From contig CM041465.1 of the NCBI GenBank assembly GCA_023213395.1, positions 67,649,741 to 67,713,740 on the forward strand: a stretch of 64,000 nucleotides of DNA, read 5' to 3'. The stretch comes from Cycas panzhihuaensis (lineage: Eukaryota; Cycadophyta). Made by a program: the position numbers and the translations under genes. Below the pieces are notes generated by a model. The model saw only the letters and a list, made by a program, of their open reading frames with translations. It did not search any database and was not told the origin of the DNA. Positions within the stretch are counted from its first letter, which is position 1; every line of letters begins with the position of its first letter. Positions 1 through 13,930 of this stretch are shown here, piece after piece.

Positions 1-486
1 GAGTAAGGGTATCCTAAGAAAACCTCTTGATTTATTACTACCACTTCCCTACCTATCTCTTCATTTATTCAAGGAGAGACTCTTGTCTTTCAAGTACGTT
101 TATTCTAGGAGAGATATTTCAAGTCACTCACCTAAAGGAATCTTATTTCTTCCCTTGCTCCTATTTCCCATCATGTTGATCCATCAACTTCAATACTTAA
201 ACCAACTCCTTCATATTCAGGAAAGCCTGTTTCTATATAATATGCTTCTATTCCTTCCCAAGCTCATCCATAAGTTCTTACACATATGATTGTTCCTTAA
301 TGAGTTAGGGTTGTCCTTCCTTCTAGACTAAATAATCCTATTCCATCATTTAATCCTACTTTTAACCTTTAAACTACTCATCCTAGGGTTACTTTTACTC
401 AATTCTAGTCCACTCTAATAGCTTATCCTTCTTTGTTATCTTATGTTCATAGGTCATTTTCTTAATATATCACTATTTATAATCTT
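1..486 (+). pseudogene. T1 gypsy gag, N-terminal Pro/Ser-rich part
   Basis: Upstream half of the gag of Tat-like gypsy element T1, cut off by the left window edge. One frame reads as a Pro/Ser/Gln-rich stretch with stops where Gln is likely. No catalytic domain is expected here. Continuity with 4852 onward is supported by the perfect AATCC duplication around element A: removing A joins these two halves. The start of the element lies outside the window. The only open frame, 83-289, has no recognisable domain and is probably a chance opening. Confidence 0.5.
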
Positions 487-491
487 AATCC
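487..491. repeat. Target site duplication of element A, left copy
   Basis: AATCC directly abuts the 5' LTR of element A and is repeated exactly at 4847-4851 after the 3' LTR. Five bases is the usual size for LTR retrotransposon integration in plants. Confidence 0.9.
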
Positions 492-773
492 TATTAAGCT
501 TAATATTCGTTATGTACACAAAGGACCATGAGACTTCGTGAGTTGACTATAGCCAACATATATCAAGGTAAGTTTTATTTTATTTATGTCTTATTATTAT
601 TTTAATTTCAAATTAGGTCAATTGAGGTAGGCTCTTGCCCACCTCCCAAACTATTAAAATTAAGGTTAAAATACCCCGATGTTCATCAACACCACCTCAA
701 ATATAAATTTATTAACTATTTTTTAATATGGGTTGAATAATTTGCCTACTCTACTTTGTCTTCAAATCTCTCA
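492..773 (+). repeat. Element A 5' LTR
   Basis: 282 bp, aligned along its whole length with the LTR at 4565-4846. It begins TATTAAGCTT, where the other copy begins TGTTAGACTT, so the canonical terminal TG has become TA. It ends AATCTCTCA. The two LTRs differ at many sites, indicating an old insertion. Confidence 0.9.
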
Positions 774-775
774 TT

Positions 776-790
776 TGGTATCAAAGTAGG
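776..790 (+). other. Element A primer-binding site
   Basis: TGGTATCAAAGTAGG lies two bases after the 5' LTR. It resembles TGGTATCAGAGC, the site complementary to initiator methionine tRNA used by many plant LTR elements. Confidence 0.8.
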
Positions 791-1600
791 TGATTATGGT
801 CATCTTTAAGTAGATATTCATCTCCTATTGCATGTGGGCACATGTATATTTCTTAGCTAAGGATGAGGAGGGCATTATGAGCCAGTTCATGTTAGTAATT
901 TGAATGTCTCAAGTTGACATAGGTTTGTTTGTGAACCTATTTATGGAAATGAAAATGTACTAATTTATTTTATTCTATTATCCCTTAAATACATTAGTTG
1001 TCATTTTGAGAGGATCGTGTGAAGCTCCCAGCATCTCCTTGAAGGTCTTACACCCTCTATATATAAAGTTCCTAGTAGGAGTGCTCTCTTCCTATGTTTA
1101 CTATTGGTGTGACCCTCTACTGACATAAACTTTATGCATTAGTGGTGGTGACTTCCTCTCTAAAATTAGCCTTTTGTAACCTATGTTATTGTTTAGTTCC
1201 TTCTATGGCCTCTTCTTATGTAACTTGTGTGCTATACCCATACTCTATAACTCCTCTCTCTGTAGCTCTTCTAACATTTCTCATAGGTGACTCTATTTCT
1301 TATGTGACTCAACTTCTCTATGTCTCTTTGGATATTGCACCCTTGCCACCTTTTTAGAGCTTAGACGAACCTACTGCAATCTCTGTGTGGCCCAAATCTG
1401 GTGTCCTTCATTCTATGGTAGTCTCTATCTAGATGTCGAAGCAAATCAATATCATTTAGATTGATCTATATTACTATTCAAGGGGCAGAAATGACATGGA
1501 GTTGGCAATGCAGTATCTTCATGTAAAAGCATGTTTATGTAGGTAGTATTCTCTTTTTTCTTATTTATTTTCTTCTCTCTCTCTCTCTCTACAATCTTGG
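791..1600 (+). other. Element A leader, no coding recognised
   Basis: Untranslated leader between the primer-binding site and the TA-rich tract. Open frame 1142-1357 has no recognisable domain. A short CT tract at about 1572-1591 immediately precedes the long simple repeat. Confidence 0.5.
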
Positions 1601-3748
<2,148 letters not shown>

Positions 3749-3982
3749 CTTTGTTACTTTCCATTTTTACCTTTCATTTTATTGTCAAATTATTTTTTTT
3801 CATTTGATGTTAAAAGGATTCTTACTTGATTAATAAGACCATTCTTTTTTTATTTTATTATTTATTTAAGTGATTATAATGGAAATAAATCTTAGTGATA
3901 TATGTAGACCTATATTTAATAGAAATAATTTTCAATTATAGAGTAAATTAATAAAATCATTTTTATTGCTAATAATCTTTAA

Positions 3983-4564
3983 AAATTTGTGAAGGATGGT
4001 CATAATGATGTACATGTTAATGCTACTTTAGAAGATGAATAAAACTTTAAAGAAAATATAAAAAAAGGTAATGAAGCCTTAGATTTAATATTTTGTGCAT
4101 TGGATAACCATACATTCTCGAGCATAATTGACATAACCACATTAGAAATTATATGAGACACTTTAGAATTGATTCATAGGGAAGTCACTACAAAATTAGA
4201 AGAAACTAAATATGTTGATGATGTGTTATTTATGGAACAGATGTTAGAGCATGATCTCAATATTGTATTTGATAATGTTGATTACTACAAGATAAAAGAT
4301 AAAGATCCTAATGAAGCTAGATCTACTTTTTCAAAACAAGTCAGCTTTGTCCCACTAAGACAAATTTGAAAACCACATGAGCCTCATATTCTTGAAGAGG
4401 CTAATATTATAAAGGCATCAATAAAGGATGGTGACATGGAATTGGTCTACTGCAAAGTAAAGGAACAAGCATTAGATCACTTTTTAAAAGTCTTTATAAA
4501 GTTCAAGTTCTATGAATTCAAAGAGAAGCTTGGCATTATACATAATGAATATTATGGTGGAGAA
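3983..4564 (+). pseudogene. Element A fused gag / RNase H-tail remnant
   Basis: One frame with several stops. The first part, with motifs NIKKGNEALDLIFCALD and IIDITTLEI, matches the N-terminal UBN2-type gag of plant copia elements. The last part, with MELVYCKVKEQALDHFLKVF and FYEFKEKLGI, matches the C-terminal end of copia RNase H that normally precedes the 3' LTR. The linker at 4169-4370 is not recognised. All of protease, integrase and RT is missing. Because element B shows the same fusion, this is more likely a non-autonomous subfamily than a private deletion. Confidence 0.75.
4553..4564 (+). other. Element A polypurine tract
   Basis: ATGGTGGAGAA immediately before the 3' LTR, the usual position of the plus-strand primer. 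Confidence 0.65.
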
Positions 4565-4846
4565 TGTTAGACTTAATATTCATTATATGCATAAAGGACC
4601 TTTGGACTTCACGAGAAGACTATAGCCAACATATGCCAGGGTAAGTTCTATTTTATTTATATCTTATTATTATTTTAATTTTAAATTAGGTTGATTAAGG
4701 CAGGCTCCTACCCACGTCCCAAACTATAAAAATTAAGGGTAAAATACCCTACTGTTCATCAATGCTATCTCAAATGTAAATTTCTTAACTACTTTTTAAT
4801 ATGGGTTGAATAATTTTCCTACTTTGTTATGTCCTTGAATCTCTCA
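4565..4846 (+). repeat. Element A 3' LTR
   Basis: 282 bp, starting TGTTAGACTT and ending TCTCTCA. It is the direct-repeat partner of 492-773 and is followed at once by AATCC. Confidence 0.92.
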
Positions 4847-4851
4847 AATCC
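4847..4851. repeat. Target site duplication of element A, right copy
   Basis: AATCC, identical to 487-491. Confidence 0.9.
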
Positions 4852-6200
4852 TACATTCCCTCAAATTCTTATAACTCAAAATAATTCTATGGTTAATCCA
4901 GCAATATGGTTTAACCCCATTTGACCCCTTCCAACTTGTTCTACTCCCTTTGAATAATAACTTACTTTCTCTTCAATTTCTTAACCTTCATCCTTGCCTC
5001 AATGTCCTACAACATTGAAGCCAAGGAAATCTTTTCCAAATTAAATGATGTCTCCTTTCCCTTAAGAAATTCCATTATCTCCCATACCTCCCTTTTACTT
5101 GAACTTCCCAAGTTCTCAAGGGGATCTTCTCAAGATCTGGCATCCCATACATAAGTATTTGTACTTGTATATATAAACTTTATGCCATATGATTAAGTCG
5201 TGATGCAACTATTTCATAAGTCATTTAAGATGATGTTTTGAAGTGGTTTTCTCATCTTCCCTTTATTTCTATTTTATCCTTTTAATAGTTGGCTAATTCC
5301 TTCACTAAATATTTTGATTTAGCCAGGCCTTTTCAATTTCATAGTAAAGTGCTATTAACTATCGAGGAGAATCACAGTGAAACTTCAAGAGATTTTGTAA
5401 GAATATTTTAAGATCAAGTTCATACATGTCATTCTCAATTAGATGTAAATCTTCTCTTTGACTTGTTTACTAATGCTTTCAGACCTCATGTCCATCTTGA
5501 GGCACTCAAATTAGATCCTCAAACATATGAAAAAGCTATTGATTGATGCCTTGCTTTAGAGATCTTTGAAAATCAACTAGGTATTAAAAAAGTTAATAAA
5601 TTACTTCCTTCAAAAGAATTGATTCAAGAATGAAAGTCCTCTTATTCTGAACCCACTTATAATCATTTAACTTCCTCAATTAGGTTATTAGAGCATACAA
5701 TTAATACCAAACTGCACATTGACAACTATATTCCTAATCCTCCTAGTAAACAAGAAGCTAAAATAATCCATCTTGCTAAAGGAAGAAAGCATTAAAATCC
5801 TCCTATGCCTCTTCCTCATATCAAGAATACCAAATGGTATTTTTATCACCAAACAGATGCTCATGATAGAAGTCAATGTCACACCATGTAAGTAATGAGT
5901 TAAAGGCCTTCTATTCAAAATAATCAAACTTTTAAATCTTTTTAGGATCAATTGATTTATAATGACTAGTTGCCTAAATGCAAGGATAAAAAAGAGAAAG
6001 ATAAAATTAAAGGTAAAAATGGAAAGTGACAAAGATAAAACTGTAGAACCTAACTCAATTAAGAAACCAATTATTTCTTCCAATCCCTTATCAAAGCATG
6101 TTAATAGTCAAACTTACCTACCTCCTAAGGGTGGAGAGACCACAAGGACCATCAATATAGTAGAGACTGAAGATTTCAAATCCTTCCAACTCATCTGATG
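4852..6200 (+). pseudogene. T1 gypsy gag, main part with zinc knuckle
   Basis: Gag of T1 resumed after element A. LELPKFSRGSSQD near 5100 matches the start of the retrotransposon gag domain. DVLKWFSHLP near 5235 and a stretch rich in FRPHVHLEALKLDP near 5490 match its core. At 5831-5887 WYFYHQTDAHDRSQC is a zinc-knuckle relative with the first Cys changed to Tyr; T2 keeps KWCSVHGECFHEDSQCW at the same place. Lysine-rich sequence follows to about 6200. Numerous stops and at least one frame change are present. It would have packaged element RNA in virus-like particles. Confidence 0.75.
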
Positions 6201-6479
6201 ATTTGATGACCAAAAATCCTAACTCTTTACTGCTTACACCCTCTCATCTAATTAGGTTTTAATCTAATACTTTTAGTCTAAAGGATGGATCATTTTCCTT
6301 GGTTAATAAGTTAAAGACTATTCCTGTTGGCATATATATTATGGACTTATTGAAGTATTACCTTGAGTAATGACAACTTTTATTTAATACATTAAGAGTT
6401 CCTATTCCTATTAGTACATATAGTTTTACCCTCTCCTTTGATCTAGCCACTTTCTCTAGCTAGGTTAACCATATTTCTA

Positions 6480-6880
6480 ATGATATTCCTCTATTTTATA
6501 TTAATATTATCAAGGATGATATAAATATTAGGCATGTCATTATTAATGAAGGATCATCTATTAATGTTATTCATCTTTATCTTATTAAAGACTTAGAGAT
6601 CTTAATTTTTGATACTTCTGAATGGATTTTCCAAGGTTATGATAAGAACCAAAAGGTTCCTCCTAACCAAATCTCTCTTCCTCTTACTTTGGAGAGAAAA
6701 AATAATTTTAATGAACTTAGAATCATTGACTCTAACTTGGAGTATAACATCATTTTGGGTAGACCTTAGATTACCCAAATGGCTACTATTTGTTTTTCTC
6801 TTTTTGGAGAACTCCGGTTCATCCATGAAGGTGAATTAAAAATTGTTAAGTACAAACTTAAACCAATCAAGTAATTAGTT
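6480..6880 (+). pseudogene. T1 aspartic protease domain
   Basis: INEGSSINVIHLY at about 6542-6580 corresponds to the (V)DNGSSINV active-site block of Tat-like elements, with the catalytic Asp changed to Asn. LEYNIILGRP near 6740 and GELRFIHEGELKIV near 6810 match the rest of the fold and the same block in T2 (YNLLLGCLWL and KLKFIHEGQMRVI). The domain would have matured the polyprotein, but losing the active-site Asp makes it inactive. Confidence 0.75.
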
Positions 6881-8035
6881 CCTCTAATTGAAACTATTGT
6901 TAAACCTAATGAATCCTCTAATTCATTAGAGTACTTCTTTTAATCTTTAGGTTTAGGTCAGTACTTTACTATTTAAACTCCTCCTTCCCAGGGAGAAGTA
7001 AAAGATGTGAATATGGTTGAAATCATTCTTTTAAAACTAAGTTCTTTATATTCTTCTTCTTTTGAAGAAGAGATGTTATATTTTAATTAGTCTTGTGAAC
7101 AATCTTTTTTAGTTTAAGAACTTAATCTAGATCTTCCACTTTTAAGTAAGTCTTATTTTTCATAAGTCTTATGTTTATCTCCAACCATAGGTATTGTATC
7201 TTCTTCTCATTAGACAACTCTATTATCTAAACAAGTGGGTTCATCCTCATGTGATATGTATATATCTATGATAGCTTCTTTTCTTTGATCTCCACCCTTC
7301 ATTACATGGATTAATAGATAAGAAAACAAATTATCGTTACATAGGCATCCAAAGTTGGTACCCAATGATGAAGTTATTTCACCTTCTACTTCATCTAAAA
7401 TAAATCAAATTTCATCTAATGGAGTTCAAGAGATTAACTTGGTTTCAATTATTTCTTTTTCTCCCTATCCCTCTATTGATGATTCTCTATCATCTCTTAT
7501 TTAGATTACTATATCAGATCCTAATTATTCTCTTAAACATGAAGAGCCCAAACAAGTTTTTACCTCAACTTGGGAGTTTACCAGTAGACCTATTCTATTT
7601 ACTCAAGTTCATAAAGATATTTTGCCTAAGCATCCCTAGATTTCAAGTCATTATCTTCTTCATTTACCCTAACAAATAATGTTATCTTGGTTAATCTCTT
7701 TCATTTCGATCATTTTTAGAATGATAAGGTAATCCTTAAGTATTTAGCTAATTCTAGCCATAGTTTCCCTTCATTCCATTAAAAGTTTAATTTTTTAAAA
7801 CATTACATTCTAATTCACCTTTGTTCACTCATTCTTAGTCTGATGAATCTCCCTCTTTTATAGAACCTACTCATCTTTATTTCAAAGAAGGTAATGCCAT
7901 GCTCATAAGAGAGACCATTGATATTGACTTGGAGTTAGGGGATACTCTAAAAATCATCAAAGTCAAAGTTGATTATTCTCCTATAGAGATCTCCCAGTTT
8001 AAAGAACTCTTTTAGGAATTTTATTCATTTTTTAC
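6881..8035 (+). pseudogene. T1 protease-to-RT linker
   Basis: Low-complexity Ser/Glu/Leu-rich coding remnant joining protease and RT, the usual variable linker of this gypsy lineage. Stops are frequent. Open frame 7419-7679 has no domain of its own. Sequence from about 7860 begins to resemble the region leading into RT. Confidence 0.45.
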
Positions 8036-8935
8036 TTGGGATTATAGCAATATGTAGGGCCTCTACCCTAGTGTCATTATGCACAATATCATTACTATCC
8101 CTTACATAAAGCCAAAAAGTCAGAAACAAAGACCTATTTATCCTTACCTCTCTTTAGCAATCAAATAAGAAGTTAAGAAATTATTGAAAGTTGGATTTAT
8201 TAAAAGTATCAATTACTCTTAATGGGTTTTGAATATAGTTTTAGTTTCCAATAAGAGTGGATCTATTTGAATTTGCATTGACTTTCGAGATATAAACAAT
8301 GCTTATCTAAAAGATAATTTTTTCCTTCACTTTCTAGATTAGATTTCAGACCAAACCAATGACTTTGAAATCATATTCCTTATGGATGCCTTATTTGGGT
8401 ATGATTAAATCTCTATTGTACCCCAAGATTGTCATAAAATAACTTTCACCACCCCTTGGAGAACTTTTATTTACAAACTCATGCCTTTTAAATTAAAAAA
8501 TGCTTGAGCTATATATCAAAGAGCCATGGTTATTATTTTTAATAACTTAATTAGTAATATTATATCCATGTATCTCAATGATATACTTGCTCTTTCTCAG
8601 TAATGATAGGACCATCTCCATGATTTAAGAATAATTTCTGAAAGATGTAAGTATTATTTATATTTGAACCCCATTAAATGTGTTTTTATGATTACTTCTG
8701 GTAGAATGCTAGGTAGTATTATTTCTTATGATAGAATTAGGACCGATCCTAATAAAGTTAAGGTAATCATTAAGATGCCTCCTCTTAGAACCCAAAAATA
8801 AATTAAATCTTTCTTAGGTAGACTTGGTTTTCTTGTGTTTTATTTCTCATTTTGTATTGGATGCAAAACCTTTTACCAATCTCCTAAGAAAATTTGTTCT
8901 ACTTTAGTGGACCCCTTAAGATCAAGAATATTTTG
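8036..8935 (+). pseudogene. T1 reverse transcriptase domain
   Basis: IKPKSQKQRPIYPYLSLAIK (near 8108) leads into VLVSNKSGSI and ICIDFRDINNAYLKDNF (near 8270-8320), then FLMDALFGYD (near 8380), TTPWRTFIYKLMPFKLKNA (near 8450-8510) and MYLNDILALS (8568-8597). These are successive Ty3/gypsy RT motifs. The catalytic YVDD/YIDD box reads YLND, so one metal-binding Asp is lost by a G-to-A change. Several stops fall at conserved Gln, Trp and Arg positions. Connection sequence continues to about 8935. Confidence 0.85.
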
Positions 8936-9240
8936 ACAAGTTGAAGTGAGATTTAGTGAGAAATCCTATTCTTACTCCTCTAATCTTTATCAAGCCTTTT
9001 ATTTTATATACTTCTTCTATGCAAGAATCATTAGTAAGAATGTTTGCACAAGAAGTCCACATTGGTAAAGAACAAGCTATTTACTTTATTATTAAAACAC
9101 TAGCTATTTTCAAGCTTTATTATCCTTTAATAGAGAAAGAATGTCTTTCCTTGATCTTTGCTACTAAGAAGCTATGCCATTATCTCCTTGGTAATATAAT
9201 CTTCCTTATTGTTTAGTTTGATCTTATTAAATATTTGTTA
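8936..9240 (+). pseudogene. T1 RNase H domain
   Basis: FIKPFILYTSSMQESLVRMF, EQAIYFIIKTL, EKECLSLIFATKKLCHYLLG and a following FDLIKYLLTK form the standard gypsy RNase H block. It normally removes RNA from the RNA-DNA hybrid. The first catalytic Asp (usually YTDAS) reads YTSSM, so activity is lost. The 86-residue open frame 8956-9216 covers the core. The sequence runs on to the integrase with no inserted second RNase H. Confidence 0.8.
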
Positions 9241-9499
9241 ACTAAAATAAATCTTACTAGGTGCCTAGGTAAGTGGTGATGGTTATTACAAGAATTTGAT
9301 TTCAAAGTTGTCAACAGAAAATCTAAGAAAAGAATGGTTGTAACTTAGGTCATGGACAATGCTCCTTTACCAAATCCTAACAATTAACCTATTAATGATG
9401 GACTTCCTAATAAACATATTATCCAAATCTAGGCTATTTCTTTTTATGACACTTAGTGTGTAAAGATTAAATCTTACTCACATGATCAAACCCTTCCTT

Positions 9500-10690
9500 C
9501 TTCTTATACATCAAAGAAGAGAAGATGAATTTGGGCTATTGCCCGATGATATCTTTTAATTGATGATGTACTTTATAAATGTTCTTTTAATGGGATTTTA
9601 TTAAGATGTCTCTCTCCTAATGAAGCTCTTACTACCTTAATAGAATGTCAAGATGGAATATGTTATGGTCACTTTGGTGTCTAATCCATTGCTCAATGTA
9701 TCCTTCATATGGGATACTATTATCCTACCTTGTTTAAAGATGCCTATGATTATGTTTGGGAGTGTGAGAAATGCTAATTCCATGCTACTTTAATCCATAA
9801 ACCTACTTAGGAATTAAAATTTGTTATTTCTCCTTGGCCCTTTTCCCAATGGGGTTTAGATCTCATTGGACAAATATTTTCTATATCATCTAATAACCAT
9901 AAGTTTAGTATCATTATTATAGAATAGTTTACTAAATAGAGTAAAGTTATTTGATTGGTTTCAACTATAGGAAATATAGTTATGACTTCATTTTTTAGCA
10001 TATTATTTGTAGATTTAGGGTTCTTCATATTATCATCACCAATAATGGATCCTTATTTTATAATCCTTATGTGAATGAACTTTATGATAAATTTCATATC
10101 ACACATAGATTGTTGGCCCCTTATCATCCATAAGCTAATGGCCAAGTAGAAGCCTTGAATAAGACTTTGGCTATGATTTTAGTCAAGAATATTACAAATT
10201 TAGATTGAAATTAGTATACTTAGTTGTTTCCAATATTATGGGCATATTGAACTTCTATAAAACATGTCATCAGTATGATATCTTTCTCTTTGGTTTATGG
10301 TATCGAAGCAATCCTCCCTTTAGAAGTTAAAATCCCTTCATTACATGTTTTATTAAAAGAGTTTACTGATGAAGAGTTTTAAATAGAAGCATGCCTTTTG
10401 GAACTTGAAAAAGTAGATAAAACTCATCTCAAGGCATTACAAAATAATTTGGCTTCTAAAGTTAGAATTTAAACTACCCATGATAGATAACTTAAACCCA
10501 TAAAATTTTGTGTTGGGGATAAGGTATTGAAGTTAGAATACTTGCATGATAAACAATAAAAATATTCTCCTCAATGGGTTAGTCCCTGCTTAATTATTGA
10601 AGACCTAGAAAATGGTGCGTACTGAATTTCTATATTAAAGGGCTTTGAGTTTTAAAATCCCATTAATTCTCAATACTTAAGGAAATTTTA
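9500..10690 (+). pseudogene. T1 integrase
   Basis: The HHCC zinc domain is visible around 9665-9780 (CYGHFGV, HMGYYYPTLFKDAYDYV, CEKC). The catalytic core begins WGLDLIGQI (near 9850). ITNNGS (near 10035) holds the second acidic position with Asp changed to Asn, and GQVEALNKT (near 10140) holds the Glu. A frame change lies near 10015. The C-terminal tail ends near NSQYLRKFYT (10685), matching the end of the T2 integrase (NGKFLKKFYM). Many Gln and Arg codons are stops. Confidence 0.85.
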
Positions 10691-11375
10691 CACCTAAAAT
10701 GATGTCCTCTATAATGATCATAAACTATAGCTCTTAAAATTTATATTATCTAATGAACTAGAACTATGGAGAATATTCTTCTTTAATTACTCTTTATGTT
10801 CTTTTAGTTTTCTCTTACCTTTATTAAGTGATATTCTACTAACCATATAATGATATTGCCTTCTTTTAGCATAAGTATTGGATGTTAGAATCAGTCTATA
10901 TTACTATCTTCTATCTTTTCTCTTTTGAGCTTCAAATTTAGAAGTGAACTTTGGTCCCTAGTTTCATTCTTGATAGTTATTTATGATATAAGATCTATTT
11001 TGTAAACTTCTATTATTAGATTAGCTGTTTGATCTGCTTTTTACTTATTTCCTTTCATCTTAAAGGTTTCTTGTTGATCATATATCATCTACTTTTTCTT
11101 TTATTTTCTTTTCTAATCTTTGATTTTTTTTATTTACATTCTTGAAGTGAATACATATTCTATCGTCTTTTCTATTTAATTGAAGACATCATGATTTAGA
11201 CTTCCTTTATTTCCTCATGGTTTGATTCTTAAGGACTTTGGTTACCCTTATCCTGCTTTGGTTTCGTTAAAAAGGATTAGTCCTTATTGCATTGAGAAGG
11301 GATATATTATAACTAGATAATTCTTTAATCCTCTCTCTTGTAAAATAGAAGAGATTTAAAAAAAAGAAAGAAGAA
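10691..11375 (+). other. Unassigned, downstream of T1 integrase
   Basis: AT-rich sequence with no recognisable coding domain. It should hold the 3' untranslated part of T1 and possibly the start of its LTR, but I found no second LTR copy to confirm this. Confidence 0.4.
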
Positions 11376-11380
11376 AATAT

Positions 11381-11469
<89 letters not shown>
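11376..11469. repeat. (TA)n followed by (GA)n microsatellite
   Basis: About 12 TA units run directly into about 34 GA units. The Ser-Leu repeat frame on the minus strand (11267-11521) is an artefact of this tract. Confidence 0.95.
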
Positions 11470-11471
<2 letters not shown>

Positions 11472-11526
11472 CTTAAAAATAGTATTGTTACCATCCTCTT
11501 GTAATTTGAGGCAATTCGCATGGTAT

Positions 11527-11815
11527 CTTTTATCCTATGCTAGGGGCACCACACTCTAGAACAAGTATAAACTACCACTCTATAAAGAGTCTAAACTATG
11601 GGCTTTAAAAATAGAGATATGAGTTATATGAAGGGTAAATTAATAGATTTAAGATAAGATGAAGTGTTAGAAAAGATAGACCCATATAGGAATCATGGAT
11701 CGAGGAGGATCTTGGTAGGTAGCAAGTCCATAAAAGCCTTTTACCCCTAGAAGGAGCTAATGAGGAGTCCCAAATACTCAAGAAACTAGTTGTTTATCAA
11801 GTGAAACTCATCTTT
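11527..11815 (+). repeat. Dispersed repeat R1, copy 1
   Basis: About 290 bp aligning in the same orientation with 22466-22754. Shared blocks include TTTTATCCTATG, ATGAGTTATATGAAGG, AGATAGACCCATATAG and AGTGAAACTCATCTTTC. It may be part of an LTR, but the ends are not defined. Its first 60 bases contain two degenerate copies of the unit expanded in the minisatellite at 25521. Confidence 0.75.
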
Positions 11816-12826
11816 CTAGTTGTATCAACTATTAAATGCTTAAATGAGGAGATCCATGGGCATTTCCACTACCTTATAAAGGAAAGATACCATCCACTCT
11901 CTAGTGAAAACAAAATGAGTAGGAGATCTATTTATTACATTACTTATTAGTTCTGTTGATGCACTAGATTTTCTCTTTCTTTCTCTACCTTTAGAAATAG
12001 GAAGCTACTTTAAAACATTATTATCAATATCATCTAAAAACTTTTTTAATCATCGCAACAGTGAAAATGCCTTTTCATCTATATTCATATTGCTATTAGT
12101 TCCTCTTTGGGTTGAAATCAAGTTAAGTCGATATAAACAATAACTTTCCAAATGTTTCTCTATCCTAAGCACCCACAGTAGGCCAAAGGATGCCTAATTA
12201 AATTCATTATTAAACCATAAAGTGACATTTTGGCTACTATGTATTCAATCCTCTTACTTCTTCATTTTCCTCATTTCCATTGACTCTTTCTAATAGAAGA
12301 AAGTGCAAGAACTACATGGTAGCATCTAGAGCCCATGTTTATTTGGAGAAACTTGTAGAAATGGAAGTTGAAGAAGCTAAGAAAATACTATAGGATATCA
12401 ATTTTTTTGACAATAGAAGGGTTTTTTTTTTTTTTCCTCATCTATACATAAGAGATATTAGATAAAATACTCTAGTGACCTCAAATTTGACAATAAAATC
12501 CTTGAGACAAGACACTTACCAAGGCCTCTAGTTTGAGGCTTAAAATATCATAATTTTCTTTTTTTTAATAGTAGATAGACATCTTCTATAAGGTGATTAG
12601 GTCTGCAATTGGTATTAAGATCTACTCTTCCTTTTCCTTTATTTTTTCAACACATAAAACATACGCCGAAAAACCTCAAATACATTTTTAAACTTTTTGA
12701 AAGAATAGGCTAGTCACTATAAGTCTTTCTTTTATAAATATAGAGTCACTTTTGGATTCCAAATAGCCAAATGAAACTCCTTGAATTATTATCAATAATT
12801 CCTTTTATAATCTATCCACTGATATA
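11816..12826. other. Unassigned AT-rich sequence
   Basis: No convincing frame or domain. It holds a poly-T run near 12420-12436. It is the DNA into which the right-hand part of unit B abuts. Confidence 0.4.
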
Positions 12827-12831
12827 CAAAG

Positions 12832-13213
12832 TGTAAGAAAATAAATCGATGGAGAACATAGCAGAACATAAATACATAATTAATGCATTGTTGTATAAAT
12901 AAAAAATACTTTGTATTCAATCAATTGTTTGAGAGAGAGCATTACAAATGTCCAAAAGTAGGCAGTGTCTAAAGACACCAGAGTTGCACACCCCTCTAAA
13001 TATATAGTTTGGGAGAGGAGGGAAACTCCTCAACTCTTAAAATTCAAACAACAACAAAATATAACTTAACTTAACTCAAATTAAATAAAATCAAATTAAC
13101 CTTCCCTTATACTTACCTTCATATGTGAGCATCCACATGTATAAATTGATGAGAGTGAGGTGTGCACTCTTAGTTGAAAGGTGGGAGTGGGGTGATGATC
13201 ATTAACCCCAATA
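12832..13213 (-). repeat. Element B 3' LTR (C-like family)
   Basis: 382 bp. On the minus strand it starts TATTGGGGTTAATG (TG changed to TA) and ends TTTTCTTACA. Its layout resembles LTR C: the GGGGTTAAT start, GAGTGCACAC-type block, AGGTAAGT, and GAGTTGAGGAG. It is not alignable with the unit's own 5' LTR. Confidence 0.8.
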
Positions 13214-13224
13214 TTCTCCCCCTT
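13214..13224 (-). other. Element B polypurine tract
   Basis: AAGGGGGAGAA on the minus strand, directly before the 3' LTR. It fixes the orientation and the LTR start. Confidence 0.8.
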
Positions 13225-13930
13225 AATGGTCATCATAAATAACTTTATCTTCTCTTTAAACTTATGAAATTTATACTTGAAAAAAACTTTGAAGATCTGT
13301 TATGTAGCTTGATTTTTACTAGCATGCTTCATCCTTTTAGTAATATGTGTATCTTCGTCATTGAATGGTATAAAAAATCTGTAAGTAAATGTAGCTTGAT
13401 TCAAATGTGGAGGTGTGGCTACAACTTTGACTTTAACTTTTGAAACTTTAACTTTATCTTTTGAAGTCTTTGTGTTGTGATCAACTGTCATATCATCATA
13501 TTTCTTCCCCTGAAATGGAGGATCCGGTTCTTGTGCAACAAGATAATCCTGCATTTGACTTGAATCTTCCTTAATCTTTTTATTACAATCCACTTATTCT
13601 AGCACCTGTCTCACATGCTTAACAATATTAACATTAAATTCATTGAGGGTATCTCCCCCATAAGTAGAAACTAATATGTCCCAGATGGATTTAGAAGTTG
13701 TTAGTTCACAAACTTTAGAAAAGACATTATCATCTATAGTGCAAAAGAGTAAAGTTAAGGCTTCATTATTTTTTTTAATATTTTCCTTAATATTAACATC
13801 ATAATCATCCTATAAGTAGTTCCAAAGATCATATGTAATAAAATAATGTTGCATTGTCTTATTCCATTATAAGAAATTATGGCTATCGAATATAGGAAAT
13901 TATACTTTATTAAGATTGATTACCATTTTA
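13225..13930 (-). pseudogene. Element B gag fused to RNase H tail
   Basis: The minus-strand frame begins with gag motifs: NIKKNNEALTLLFCTIDDNV and SKSIWDILVSTYGGDTLNEF, typical of the copia UBN2-type gag. It continues through the open frame 13593-13300, rich in Lys/Val and Asp/Lys, which I do not recognise. It ends with QIFKVFFKYKFHKFKEKIKL, the equivalent of DHFLKVFIKFKFYEFKEKLG in element A, that is the RNase H C-terminal end. No protease, integrase or RT lies between them. It is non-autonomous and decayed, though less so than A. Confidence 0.7.

Noticed and set aside
4852-10690. In-frame TAG/TAA as evidence of a reassigned genetic code
   Set aside because: Stops of all three kinds fall at former Gln, Arg and Trp codons, only in transposons, together with active-site losses and frameshifts. 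Decay explains it.
11267-11521. Minus-strand frame with Ser-Leu repeats that looks like a signal or membrane segment
   Set aside because: Produced by the (GA)n microsatellite.
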